A program made the position numbers and the translations under genes. A DNA stretch of 64,000 nucleotides, from contig MCGE01000001.1 in NCBI GenBank assembly GCA_002105175.1, positions 558,001-622,000 on the forward strand, given 5' to 3'. Each line of letters begins with the position of its first letter. Position 1 is the stretch's first letter. Positions 26,275 to 37,675 of the stretch are shown piece after piece. The notes under the pieces are model-generated. The model searched no databases, had not been told where the DNA came from, and saw only the letters and a program-made list of their open reading frames with translations. Source of the stretch: Absidia repens. Its lineage: Eukaryota > Mucoromycota > Mucoromycetes > Mucorales > Cunninghamellaceae.

Positions 26275-28914
26275 CTACATGATTTGACAGCTGCTACGAT
26301 CGTGTTCCAATGATGACGACTCAGGTAGAGTCCATGTATAGCGTCGTTGATTTTGATGATTTGCTGATTTCCATTCAGTCTCTGTAATCTTTCCCAAATT
26401 GACTTGGGATGGTTGGAGAGAGAGAGGTCGCTGTTGTTTCTTTCGCTGGCGGCGATGATTGCTGTTGCTGTTGGCCGTATTTCCTTTCAATTCCATCAAT
26501 CGTTGCATTGCCTTGCCATAATCCTGTTCAGCTGCGCGTTCGTACCATAACCGGGCTTCATCCATGCTTGTAGCCACGCCAATCCCACTTTCGGTGTAGT
26601 AACCACAAGCATACTGACCTTTGGCATATCCAGCGTCAGCCGCCTTTCTTGCCCAGAGATACGCTTCAAGGTCATCTTGAGGTAAAATGGATTCACCATC
26701 CGATCCCGAAGCACCGGTCAAATACCAACCAGAGAGTGCTAAAGCAGATTCCAAATGGCCTTGTTCCACCGCCTTTGAATACCAAGCAATTGATCGTCGT
26801 GGATCCACGGGATATTCCCAGATACCTAATTAGGATAGGTGCAATTGCAAAAAAAAAAAAAAAAAAGGAACGTCAATTTTAGTGCCACATGATGCTTTCT
26901 TTTTTTGATTTTTTGATTGTTTTTTTCTTACCGTTTTCATATGCCACACCGAGCTTGTATTGTGAGGGAGCATAACCAAACCTAGCTGCTTTGGTTAAAA
27001 GTTCGTAGGCATATTCTTGATCAGGAATCACCGAGGGGATGTCTTCTGTTTCATAGATCGAGCCGAGTTCATGCAAGATTTCAGGATGGTAAGCGTCAGC
27101 CAATGGAGCAGCCCTTTTCAACCACGAGATGGCTTCCTTGGGATGATTACCTTGACCAAGAGTCCATGGAGTAAGACCATCGCCAATTTGTACATAGCCG
27201 AAGGATCACCAAGCTTGGCCGCCTTGCGATAAAACTTGATGGCACGAGCATGGTTCTTGCGTGTTCCCAACCCCAGTTCATAGCACACCCCAACACGATA
27301 GGTACATCCAGGATGACATTGCTTGGAGCCTTGGAGATAAAGTGCAAACGCCTTTTCATGATTCACCAGGAGAAGCATCAATCCAGCACCGTACGCATTC
27401 GCCAAGTAAAATTGGGCATCTGCATATCCCGATTGACCAATTTTCGATTTCATCGCTAGTTTTTTGACAATCCGGTGTGCTTCCGTCATCATTGCTGTCT
27501 TGGCCTTGATCGAGCGTGTCTTGTCGTCAATCTGGAGCTGTTCCACTGCCTCCATCAAATATTTCGCAAAGTTGAGCTGTAAGGCTGGTTCATCAGGTAG
27601 CGCCTGTGTTTCCTTGCGGAAATTGTTGAGGTTTTCCAACGTGGCTGGAGGGAAGTGTGGATGGTGAGGTTTGAGCGACAGTGGATTAGGTGCTGGCTTG
27701 GTGAGAGAGGCAGCATAAAGTGAGCTGTCAGGAAAATAGTCGCCATCTGGACTGGTTTGACCACCGGGCATGCTGGTTTTGAGATTCAAGGGTGGGCTTG
27801 AGGATGATGGCATAGGTCCAAGTTGTCCTTCTTTAAACAGAGTATCATTTTCCATATCACTGATCATATCCTTTGCGACGGAATCCAGTTGGAGTGTTCC
27901 ACTAGTGTCGATGGTTGTAAAAGAAGAGGAGGAGGAATTTGCTGAGAATGACAAAGGGGTGCGAGTCGGACAAGGTGAGTGGTTTACTTCGTGCCGGGGT
28001 ACTGGTGGTGGCAAGACCGGTTGTTGTTTGATTTGATAATAATCATGGTGTTTCTTGGGTACAGGTGGTGATTGATCATAATGATGTTGTGTCGCCGAAG
28101 TTGGTAATGGCTTTTCTTGATCTTCCTCAGGAAGCGGTGGAAGTGGTAAGAGATGAAGAGGCAGTGTTGTTGGAGGAGATGGAGATGGTGGAGATGAATG
28201 CTGAGGCGGAGATGGTGGAGATGAATGCTGAGGTTGGGATGGCGGTGCTGCTGTTGGTAATGGTGATAAATGCTGAGGGAGTGGTGGTGGGTGTTGCATT
28301 TGCTTCCCGTCATCATGCAGGTAAGGTTCGTGGGAGTCACCACTATTGCTACTCCTTGTTGCATTGATTGATTCACCTGAATGCCTAGCAGAAGAATTGT
28401 ATTCCGTCATACTGGATAAATCTTCATATATATGATATTCTTGTTTCTGTTCAGCATGAATAGGAGGTGGCGATGTAGGGGACTTTATGGTTTCGTCGTG
28501 TTGCATGGAGGGGCTGCTGTCGTTGTGTAACATAAGTGTATCAGTGCCCAAAGCCTGGCCAGTAACATTGATTTTTGCTGGTGAAAGCGTGTCCGCGAGA
28601 TCCAATGTCATTTCCGCAAGATCCAAAGTCACCTCTGTCTTGTTCGATTTACAAGAGTCAATAAGTTCCATACGAGAGCCGAAACCGTCATCACCAGGTT
28701 TGAGAATGTATGGTAATGTTGCCATATAGTACTGCTTTTTGATTGATTGAAGCAATGCATGTTGATCAGTAATGTCAGAGGAGAGTGGGTGGGGTCGCTT
28801 TTTCAAAGGCACGGTTTTCATTGTATTTGTTGTGTCGCTCATATCAGTATTGCAAGAGGTTTCGTTCTCTTCTGGACATCCGACAATGAAAGAAGGGGAA
28901 AGGATTCCTCTCAT
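26275..28914 (-). CDS. chs4: Chs4/Skt5-like chitin synthase activator (Sel1 repeats), frameshifted
   Basis: Activator and septin-linked anchor of chitin synthase III. Exons 28914-26932 and 26825-26275. The first ~420 residues are proline/serine-rich and disordered. A Sel1-repeat solenoid follows (ADAQFYLANAYGAG, CTYRVGVCYELGLGT, SAMYKLAMVLLHGLL, PSQYKLGVAYENG, AKGQYACGYYTESGIGV). The C-terminus is CQIM, a CAAX box, as in yeast Skt5, which is farnesylated. Near 27160 the frame breaks: HGLL must re-read one base to continue as LGQGNHPKEA. With one missing base restored the gene would have 845 codons including stop, so everything else is intact. A sequencing or assembly slip is likelier than decay. 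Start at 28914 or at a later ATG (MSDTTN) is uncertain. Confidence 0.88.
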
Positions 28915-29602
28915 GGCGGATCAAGAAATAAATTTAATAAAAAAAAAAAAGAAAGAGAGAAAGAAATAAAAAAAGAGGAGAGAATAAAAGTAAATCGGGA
29001 GGGGAAAATTTGCATTTTTGCCGAGCGAACTTGAGCGGAGGAGTAGGCTAACAAACATTTGGTCATGATCTTTATTTTTTCAAGCACATCAAATAACCGC
29101 TTCACTTTTTAACTTTTTTTTTTTTTTTTTTTTTTTTTACTCAGGACACTGTCTCCTTCTTTATTTTGACAAAAGAAAAAAAGCTTATGCTTGAATAGAT
29201 CAAGGATTCTGATGCTAGCGTATCATCAAGTGAACCGAACCTGAATCAGTCTGTATTGAGATGCAGTCTATAAATCACCACTACAAACTCCACGTGGGAT
29301 GCATCATACAGTAGTCTCTCTTTTCTTGGTTTTTTGCCAAGCAATTACATCTAAACTTAAAGCCCTGACTATGCCCATCAGGGCATAAAAGGATGAGAGG
29401 GGGGACGATGGAAGGAAAAAACACAGGGGGAAAATGAATAATACGAGTCCTTTTTTGCATTATCAAACAAATATGGTACTTTCATTCGCTACCAGAGAAA
29501 AAAGAGTTGGCATGGCGAGCGTTTGAATGCCCGCTCACCCGTGAAATTTCCTTCTCACTTTCTCATTTTCTATTTCCCTTTCCTTTTGATTGATGACCAT
29601 TG
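28915..29602. promoter_or_regulatory. Divergent promoter region of chs4 and WASP genes
   Basis: 688 bp between two start codons on opposite strands. Contains T/A runs, GAGCGGAGGAG near 29032, and GCGTTTGAATGCCCGCTCACCCG at about 29518. The latter lies 85 bp before the WASP start and matches the TTYRAAYNCCGC-like motif. No TATA box is assigned with confidence. Confidence 0.4.
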
Positions 29603-31178
29603 ATGCCAGCAACTTTAACGTCTGATACTGAGAAAACGAAAGTGAGAAAAGCCGTTCCAACATCGGTAATGCATAAATTGGATACATCCCTTGATTTAGA
29701 TTGATTATTCATGATTTTTTTCCATGCATATCATATCATAAATACTTTATGCGCCCTGGTATCGTATATCTTACTCTAGAAAATATTAATAGCAGCAGTG
29801 GCACGACTTTACGTTGCAAGTCCTGATCCCAGACAATGGACTTACACTAAGCTCTGGGGAGCTGCCACTTTATTGAAAGATGCAAAGAAAAATAACTCCT
29901 ATTATATTCGATTGATCAACATTGAGGTATTAAAAAATTGCATTATTAAAGCAGCAAACCCATCTATATAGACATTTCCGCTAACAGGTTCCCAAAAAAA
30001 AAAAAAAAAAAAAAAAAGCATTCAGTAGGAGCGGTGGTATGGGAGCAGGAATTATACGCGGACTTTGCATTTAACAAAGACGCTCCTTTTTTTTATACGT
30101 TCGACACTGATGTAAGTAAAATCAGTGTACAATGAGCCTCGGAAATTTTTTTTCCATTAGTGACATATATTTTCATTAGGATTTCCTTGCCGGATTGGAA
30201 TTTGTTGATCAAGAAGAAGGAGAGGCTTTCTATAGAAAACTTCAACGTCGAGGAACAGGTCGTTCAAGCGAATCTGGTAAACCCAGGCTTTAAAAAAAAA
30301 AATGCATATAATTGAAACCCAGCTTTGTTGTCATAGAGAAGAAATCAGGTGTGGCTTCTCGTTTCTTACGATCAAGCCTTAGGAGAAGTAAAATAGCAAA
30401 GAGTGATATCGGAAAACCAGAAAATTTTACCCACGTATCGCATGTTGGCTACAAGGCGGAAAAAGGTTTTAATTTCGATGGGAAAAACAACGATCTTGTC
30501 AAAGAACTCCAAGCCCTAGGGATTTCAGAATCGGAAATTGAACAAAATCAAGATTTTATAATGGACTACTTGCAGCAACATGGATCAAGGCGCTCTAGCA
30601 CAGTATCCAATTCCAAATCAACAAAAGGTTTGATAAAAATAAAACAAACTCCGATCGGTTTAATTCAATGTGTGTACTCAAAGGAGTTTTTTAAAAAAAA
30701 AGTAGGTAGGCGACCGCCTCCACCTCCACCGCCACGGCGAATTCATATGAACGAAGGTGTGAACGAACCTATTCGATCTTCTCCAGCGCCACCACCCCCT
30801 CCTCCTCCTCCTTCACAGTTCCAAAATAGAAATGGCCAGCCACCTCCGCCACCGCCACCGCCGTTACCAGCACGACACCCAAATCAATCACCTGCCTCAC
30901 CTGTCTCATCTGCCGCAAACGATGGAGGTAGGTCTAATCTTATGGCATCTATTCGAGCAACTGGTGGCTTTGGATCTTTGAAGCAAGGGAATCATTTGCG
31001 AGTAGCAACAGAGGAGAATCGAAACCCTGCTGCTTTTACCGAATCGATCACACCTACAGCCACGCCGTCACCTCAAGACGATCTCGCTTCCAGCTTGGCT
31101 GATGTGCTTCATCAACGTAAAATGGCGATGGAAAGTGATGAAGAGATGGATGACGATGACGATGATGATTGGGATTGA
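29603..31178 (+). CDS. las17: WASP/Las17 family Arp2/3 activator
   Basis: Nucleation-promoting factor for actin at endocytic sites and growth tips. Exons: 29603-29665, 29780-29926, 30019-30111, 30180-30276, 30337-31178. Seen in order: a WH1 domain (ILIAAVARLYVASPDPRQW, YTKLWGAATLLKD, GAVVWEQELYADF, DFLAGLEFVDQEEGEAFY); a GBD/CRIB-like block (FTHVSHVGYKAEKGFNFDG); poly-proline tracts; a WH2 (NLMASIRATGGFGSLKQG); and a connector-acidic tail ending DDDDDDDWD. The third exon's acceptor follows a ~25 nt A run (AAAG|CATTCA) and is the only one that keeps frame. A further 78-nt in-frame intron (30628-30705) is likely; with it removed the protein is 387 residues, otherwise 413. Identity is firm. Confidence 0.93.
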
Positions 31179-31299
31179 AATCCTTCCACCCACCCACCCC
31201 TTCAAAATAAAAAAAAATAATTAATAAGTATAGCTTGCCTGAATTGGTACATATCCGTGAACTTCTTTATTTTTGTTCATACGCAAGCACTGTCTCATC

Positions 31300-31425
31300 C
31301 ACCGTAAGGATGCCCATTCGACAAGATAAATTAAACGTATAGAAACGAAAAAAGAACCATAATATATTTTATTAAGATGCAAATGTAAGCTATGACAAAT
31401 GAAACCAAATTGGTACAATGACAAT
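31300..31425 (-). repeat. Family A internal fragment, minus orientation
   Basis: CCCATTCGACAAGATAAATT and ATATTTTATTAAGATGCA...AGCTATGACAA match 22490-22610 and the internal parts of minus-strand family A copies. It lies head-to-head with plus-oriented copy A3. Confidence 0.6.
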
Positions 31426-31782
31426 ACTATAGTACATATCTAACTATGACACAAGAAGGAATGAGAGTGGAAAAAATGGGAGGTTGGGAGCATCATGTTT
31501 TACTATGAATATAATGAGTAATATGTTATTCCAGTTATGGAATGCAAGCTCTCCTACGGTGAGCAACAAACTATTCGAAGGGGACCGAATCGGTTTCCTT
31601 CTAGTCTGCTAAGACATCAAGCCAAAAAAATACTCATCATCTAAATGTTAGATGATGATGCTTACTTCCATGTAAAAGGTATCACCAAGTGTTGTAAAAT
31701 ATGGGTGTTCTTTTTTGTATTTACGAAAAAAAAGGAATCACAAAATACCAAAAATCCTTGAGTCAAAAAAAAAAAAAAAAGT

Positions 31783-32590
31783 ATTTCAAATCCCGCCCAC
31801 GTGAAGGTTTATTTACCCCCAATTTTTTTTCTCGCTCTCTTTCCTTTTTTTCTTTCTTTCCTTTATTCTTCACAATTGTGGCTCCTCTGAGGTTCTTGTG
31901 GACTTAGATTAGTGTCAGGACTAGTTTAGAAGGGTTTTCATCTCAGGGATTACAAGATGCATGGGGAACCCTTTCATTTTGGATTCCGGATTTTGGACCA
32001 CCAGTACTTGGCGTTTCGAAGACTTCATTAGCTTAGTTCACTATTCATTTGTCCATAGTTTGTCTCTTTATTTGAATAAAATACGTCTCTTTTTACATTT
32101 TTCAATGGAAAATGTCTTTTTAGTCTCCTTCATGTCTTGTGCAATAGATCCCTTTTTTATTACCATCACTTTGATTAGTATTGCGTGGACAACTGTTGCG
32201 CTTCAATGAGAGAGATCACCTTGGCCTCCTTCACTCCTTGTATTGTACAATATGTTAGAACATTTTTTTTACATTTATGCCTTTAGATTAGTATTGACAG
32301 TTCTTCAAATCCCACCTGAGTCACCCACATACTTTCGCCAATAGATCCTTGCAATAGATCACCCATTACAATGAACTCTTCCCCTCTCTATTTGTTTTAG
32401 TTTCTATCAATATACGTCAATAAAATATATCCTTTTTATTAATTAACCATAATCTGACCCATCTTCTAATAAACAATTTTCGCTATTGTAGCTTTTTCAT
32501 GAGTGTCTTACCAAACATATGCCCTCTTGTTCACCCACTATGACTTTACTTTTCCTTCTAAATACCCAAGGATTAGTTTTCAGTGTTAAA
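31783..32590 (+). repeat. Dispersed repeat family A, copy A3
   Basis: Begins at TTTCAAATCCCGCCCACGTG directly after a 16-nt A run. A pyrimidine tract, then the core at 31895-31990 ('GGGATTACAAGATGCATGGGGAA') and downstream AATAAAATACG / TTCAATGGAAAATGTC modules. Its end segment (CAATAAAATAT...ACCATAATCTGACCCATCTTCTAATAAACAA) matches the end of A2 near 23570-23630. Confidence 0.75.
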
Positions 32591-33422
32591 CCACTTGTTA
32601 TCAAAATTAGCAATGCTCCTCCTGTTCGACCAATCATATAAATAAGCGCAAGCGTGCCGTCCCTGTAGCCAACGTTATAGAGTATTTTGCACTTTTTACT
32701 TTCTGGATGATATAAGACTACCTACCATTCTCACCTCCCGATACCTCCGCCCCCTGTTCTAGACCATTTAATATGAAACATGATCCTATTCTCGCTCTAC
32801 CAGTAACAGCAACTTAATTACATTGTACCGCTAGCGAGTAATATACACTATACTGGGTATACTGCATATATTTATCCAGTTTCTTTGCTTTGTTTTTCTT
32901 TTGCGTGCGGTAAATTTAATTAGAAAGTAGTGAAGCACCAACTGACTGAAAGTCAGTTGAGCCCTAGAGGGGGAACGCAGATTGTTTTGAAATTGCAATA
33001 AAGGAATTCTACCTTACGTTCCTGCCGAACTGCACCCATACACATAACCAACAACAAACTATATCGAATTGGGAATCTTGCAGATTGGGAATATACAGAA
33101 AATATTGATGAACTAATTGAACATTGATTGGCATATTCTTTTATTTATTTATTTATTTATTATTTATTTATGAACTGGATATAGAGGGGAGAGAAAAAGA
33201 AAGCAGCGGAGCTTAACATTGTAACACTTTCGAGAAGTGAGTATGATGGATCAAGGTAATACAAAAAAAAAAGAGCAATAACAATCTTTTTTAGTTGGCT
33301 GCCTTTGTTTTCCTTATCTAGATAATTCTTTTGAGCTGCGTAAAACTGGGTGGTTTACGACGGGATCGGGGGGTTCAGAAACCTTATGCAAACAATGTGT
33401 CTCATGTCATCTTTTCTGAATT

Positions 33423-33459
<37 letters not shown>

Positions 33460-34197
33460 CCCATTCATGGAAAACGTTAATTCTTCCCACCAATCAAATC
33501 AACCTTTTTGTTTTGACATCGTTATCGAGAATCAAAAATTACTTTTTATGGTCCATACGGTGGGATTTTATTACATTCCTACAATACGTCTTTGACCCGG
33601 CGTGATGGCTTTTAAAAAAGTAAGACAAAATGACAGAAATAAAATAATTCGTTTCCCTGTATTTTTTTTTTTTTTTGGACTTCATATATACATTGTAAAG
33701 GTTATATAGCGATGTTAGTCATCATGATTTGTTAAGGACATTCTAAATGTGATCAAGAATAGCACTCCAATTATCCTCCCTCCCCTCTTTGATGGTAGAA
33801 ATGGTTTTTATTATGGTGTCATTCTTAGATGTTGTTGCTGTATTCTTTATATAATGCCAAATAAATACACTTGCTCTTTAAAAAGAAATTTATGACATGA
33901 TACCTATGGTGGTCAGATTGTACATTATAGATACGAGGGTGATCTGAAATCTACAGAAAATCATTGGATTGGAGATTATCGTCGGCACTGCGACTCCGGG
34001 CGGTGTTTAGATAAATGGCATAAAGCGTATTTTTTTTTAAGAAACGCATGTTTTACTGTTTTGTTTGACTTTTTTTTTATTTTTTCTGTCCTCATTACTT
34101 TTTTTAAAAACCCCTTGACGTATACGTTTCTATTATTATATAATCAAAGATAGCAACAAAAACAACAATAACAACAGCAGCAACACAACGAGAAAGC
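32591..34197. other. Long intergenic stretch, no gene seen
   Basis: Contains a perfect hairpin CAACTGACT-GAA-AGTCAGTTG at 32939-32959, a (TTTA)n run near 33140-33172, a 27-nt T run near 33427-33455, and GGCGGTGTTTAGA near 33990 (complement TCTAAACACCGCC), about 200 bp before the HSF gene. Small ORFs here have no supporting features. Confidence 0.4.
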
Positions 34198-35562
34198 ATG
34201 GAATCACCTTCTTATCTTTCTCCTTATCCCAACAGTAGCGGTTTGTCCTCGTCTGATTACAGTTCAGACTACATGGCAGATATGTATCAAATGGCGCCTC
34301 AGCTCAACAATGTTACAAATAAGTCGACATCACAATCCACTCAACGGAAATCAACAAAGAAAAGTGTCAGTACTTTTGTTCAAAAGCTGTACAAGTAAGA
34401 ATCAAAAAAAATCAAAATCAAATAGCTACTAACACAGGTTTTTCTTGTTCATTTTTGTGATAGAATGCTTGAAGACAACTCTCATGGCAATTTGATTACT
34501 TGGAGTCCATCTGGCACCTCATTCTCTGTAACCAATGCCAAAGTCTTTGCCTCACAAGTGCTTCCAACTCACTTTAAGCATAGTAATTTTTCAAGTTTTG
34601 TACGGCTGCTGAATATGTAAGACATCTAAAAGACTTTTAGTTTTAGGAAATTAGTGCAGAGATACTCATGTTTTGTTTTACAATGACTGAACGTTAGGTA
34701 TGGGTTCCATAAGATCAGCAAATCCCCACGTGGTCAACGGGCAACCGAAAATGAAATATGGGAGTTCTCTCACCCGAAACTCATCAGAGGTCGGCCTGAC
34801 TTACTCAAGGACATCAAACGGAAAGCCATGGATTCAGAAATGGTACGGCGTGAGACAGGTGATATTCAAGCATCCTTTGCCAGGCTCCAAACGTCTCAAA
34901 ACGAACTTTTTCAACAGTTTTACGCACTCCAAGAAAACTTCAACCATTTGCTTCAGGCTCTCGAAGACTCCAAAAGGATGCAACAGGTCCAAGGAATTCA
35001 AATCGAACAATTGTTGGAACAACGTGGTATACCCAAGGAAAGCAACAATAGCAGCAGTCAACCGTCCCCACCGCTTACACAACACCGGACATCAGAAACA
35101 TCACCGTCTCAGCAACAACAACGCATGCTAGATGAACCCTTCCAGATGATGGTGACCACTCCCTCGACATCCAATGCTAATGTGATCCCAAGTCCAGTCC
35201 AAAATGGTTATGTCCCTCATCAACAAGACATGGGAAATAACACTCCTTCTACGTACTGGATGAACAACAACAGCAACAGCTCTATGGCCAATCTGTCACT
35301 CTCGCAGCAACCATCGCCAGGAGGTGGTAACAAAGAGCAACAACAACAGCAACAACAACAGCAACAGCAGCAGCAACAACAATCCAATATACTTTATTCA
35401 CCAATGACATTCCAAGCGGCTGCAAATACACCTTTACCACCAAGTCCCATGATACTCGCTAGTCCTGACCTTGCCATGTCTCCGGGCTCTTCTGAAGATT
35501 CTCTAGGCACATATACATTTGGATTTGGTCATTCCAATACCCTTGATCCTACATTTATTTAG
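34198..35562 (+). CDS. Heat shock factor family transcription factor
   Basis: HSF-type winged-helix DNA-binding protein. Exons 34198-34394, 34464-34616 and 34698-35562 give 404 residues in frame. The DNA-binding domain starts near residue 57 (STFVQKLYKMLED). It includes LITWSPSGTSFSV, LPTHFKHSNFSSFVRLLNMYGFHKI, whose recognition helix is SNFSSFVRLLN, and IWEFSHPKLIRGRPDLL. A coiled-coil trimerisation-like region follows at about 180-240, then a serine/proline/asparagine-rich tail with a run of about 15 glutamines (35336-35385). Smaller than yeast Hsf1; it could be an Hsf1, Sfl1 or Skn7-like relative lacking a receiver domain, so no specific symbol is given. Confidence 0.9.
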
Positions 35563-35819
35563 TTTAGACTTAGTCTCACCTCCCTCCCTCCCCATTCTAT
35601 TTTTATTTTCTAGCTATATGGTCTTTTATTTTTGTATATATTTATATATAGATAGATTTTGTACGAATAAAAAAAAAAATGTATGCAATCTAGTTTTTGA
35701 AACTTGAAGAGAGAGAGAGTGTGTGTGTGTATGTGTCGTCAGAGTGTGTGGGAATTTGTGAACGGAAGAGAAAGAAGGAAGATATCATTTTGGGGTGTCA
35801 GTGTAGAGCAACCGTGGCG

Positions 35820-35855
<36 letters not shown>

Positions 35856-36053
35856 ACTACGCAATACTCGACATTTGGCGAAGCAAACCAAACCAAAGTA
35901 CAGTAAAGGTGAATTTGCAATTGTGTCAATGTTTTTTTTTCAAATATGTATCTTGTAGGATGGTACGTTTTTATTATTATTATTATTATTTTGTTGATGA
36001 GGGGCAAGTATTAGGGTTTTTTTTTTAAAAAAAAAAGGAAGGTCCCCCACCCT
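35563..36053. other. Convergent intergenic region
   Basis: 3' regions of the HSF gene and the converging minus-strand gene. Holds an AATAAA signal near 35667 and a 34-nt A run at 35821-35854. No gene. Confidence 0.5.
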
Positions 36054-36527
36054 TTATGCAGATGACTTATTGTTAGAGAAGTCCATGCTGTCAGTGACTT
36101 GATCAATACACTGAGCATCATTGTATTGCATTTCTGTCGTTCTATCCATTTGCCCTAGCATTTTCCCAACATACCCTGTCCATCGATGATATTCCCCGTA
36201 CCATCGGCTAGTGGCCCCATGCTCTGTCAAAAAATCCGCGTGATCTGATGCATGCGCTGCCCAAGATTCCCATGCTTGACCGCGATGTGTTAGACCGTCC
36301 ATGCCTGTGACAGCACCCAGTTTGCTTTGTACACGCCCAGCGCTATGAAATACAACGCTTTTACATTTCATCCATAAGGGATCATCCTCTAAAGAGTCGG
36401 TGGATTGCTGTTGCCCTGATACAATACCCTTGTCTATTTCTTGTAGTGAAGGTGGAACATTAGATGTGAGAGTAGTCTCTGGAACATGAATTCGAGAATG
36501 GATGGTTGGTAATATTGGTTGTGGCAT
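36054..36527 (-). CDS. Small protein, possibly CsbD/Hmp1-like
   Basis: Open frame of 157 residues starting MPQPILPTIH. The centre has two repeats of a G(R/Y)V..KLG-type pattern: AGRVQSKLGAVTGMDGLTHR and GYVGKMLGQMDR, with GATSRWYGEYHRW between. This resembles the fungal CsbD-like family (Hmp1, cruciform-DNA-binding; VKxKVGxxTGN...G...E..). The match is to pattern only. A spliced 5' exon may exist upstream: the ATG follows an acceptor-like ACAATAG|ACGAAGTA, but no in-frame partner exon was found, so the ATG at 36527 is used. Confidence 0.5.
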   Translation of the reverse strand: MPQPILPTIHSRIHVPETTLTSNVPPSLQEIDKGIVSGQQQSTDSLEDDPLWMKCKSVVFHSAGRVQSKLGAVTGMDGLTHRGQAWESWAAHASDHADFLTEHGATSRWYGEYHRWTGYVGKMLGQMDRTTEMQYNDAQCIDQVTDSMDFSNNKSSA

Positions 36528-37675
36528 TACTTCGTCTATTGTGTACAAATAAATAAAATAATATAAAATAAAGAGGAAGGAAAAAACAAACAAAAGTGTC
36601 AAACAACAAAATCACAAATGAAACTAAAACATACGATTGAAACCACAAGGTATTCATTGCGGAAGTCAAAAAAAAAAAAAAAAGAAGAAGTATTTTTTAT
36701 TTTAAAGAATATGAATCGAAAGGGAGGATCTAAACTACACGATAAACTGTAAAATATAATGATGATAGGTAATATCATATACTGTGGTTGTGTCATCAAA
36801 TATGGATATATAATAGTGGAAGGGAGCAGGGGATAGTTGTTTGGCGAAGGTGAGGTTCTACTATTGTATAGGTATCTAGACTAGCAATAGACTACAATAA
36901 CGTGCCGCGGAATTGGCAGATAAATCTAAAAAAAAAACGTTATCGGTTTGCTTCTACATTATGAAGTATTTTTTGTGCTTACCTTCCAGTATATGCTGAT
37001 ATTTATGCAGAAATCCCTTGACTCCGCATCACTATATTCTTGAACCGTGTGTTTCGTCCATGAAGCTGAATAATGCCTAATACATAAAATATACAAATTT
37101 GTTGCTTATCGGTCAGCATTGGATTGTATGCCTCTATCCTTTTTTTACCTATTTGTCATATCATGTCTGCCGCACTCCCAGATACCAGCCAAATGTCACA
37201 CAGAAGCAATCTCGCCAATAGAGATAATATCCTTTTTTTTTCAAGGTAGTTTACACTAGCATTCGGCTTTGATCTTGCCAAAAATAAAGGGATCCAGTCG
37301 ACTACGCGTGAAGCATGGGGTTCAACAATACAAGGCGGGTGAAATGGTGAGATGGTAGAAATCCATTCAGTTCATATAATTCATGAGATGTGCATATTCT
37401 ACCATTTCGTTAATGTATGTCCAACAGACTACTGCTACTAATCAAGTCACATCAATAGCGCTTTTGTCAACTATGTTTGAGAAATAAAAAAATTGGTGGT
37501 CAAAAAAAAAAAAAATTGGAAAGGGGTACAACCCACTGCAGGATTTGTGCGGTCTTTTAAAGTTGTCAATATGTCCAAGATAAAATGCTTTTGATTCTTT
37601 TTTTTTCTTCCTCTCTCTCTCTTTCTCTTACTTTTGTTTACTTTTCCACTTTACACGTGTTTTGTTACTTCTCAT
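36528..37675. other. Intergenic before RPA1, with possible exon remnants
   Basis: On the minus strand, 37075-36980 reads as HYSASWTKHTVQEYSDAES and onward, between an acceptor and a donor, then stops about 15 codons into the next candidate exon. It may be a remnant or a short unrecognised gene. The MCB-like ACGCGT is annotated separately. Confidence 0.3.
37304..37309. promoter_or_regulatory. MCB-like ACGCGT upstream of RPA1
   Basis: A single perfect ACGCGT, the MBF-type G1/S box, lies about 370 bp before the RPA1 start. RPA genes are MBF targets in yeasts. One 6-bp match in AT-rich DNA is suggestive only. Confidence 0.3.

Noticed and set aside
27158..27165. Programmed frameshifting in chs4 as the main explanation
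   Set aside because: No known slippery heptamer is visible and a second single-base indel occurs in the Ivy1-like gene, so a sequence error is simpler.
32940..33000. tRNA gene
   Set aside because: The hairpin and nearby GC-rich bases do not form a cloverleaf with T-loop and acceptor stem; no tRNA was recognised anywhere in the window.
36980..37080. WW-domain exon on the minus strand (SASWTKHTVQEYSDAES)
   Set aside because: Only the first tryptophan context fits; the second half of a WW domain is absent and the next exon stops quickly.
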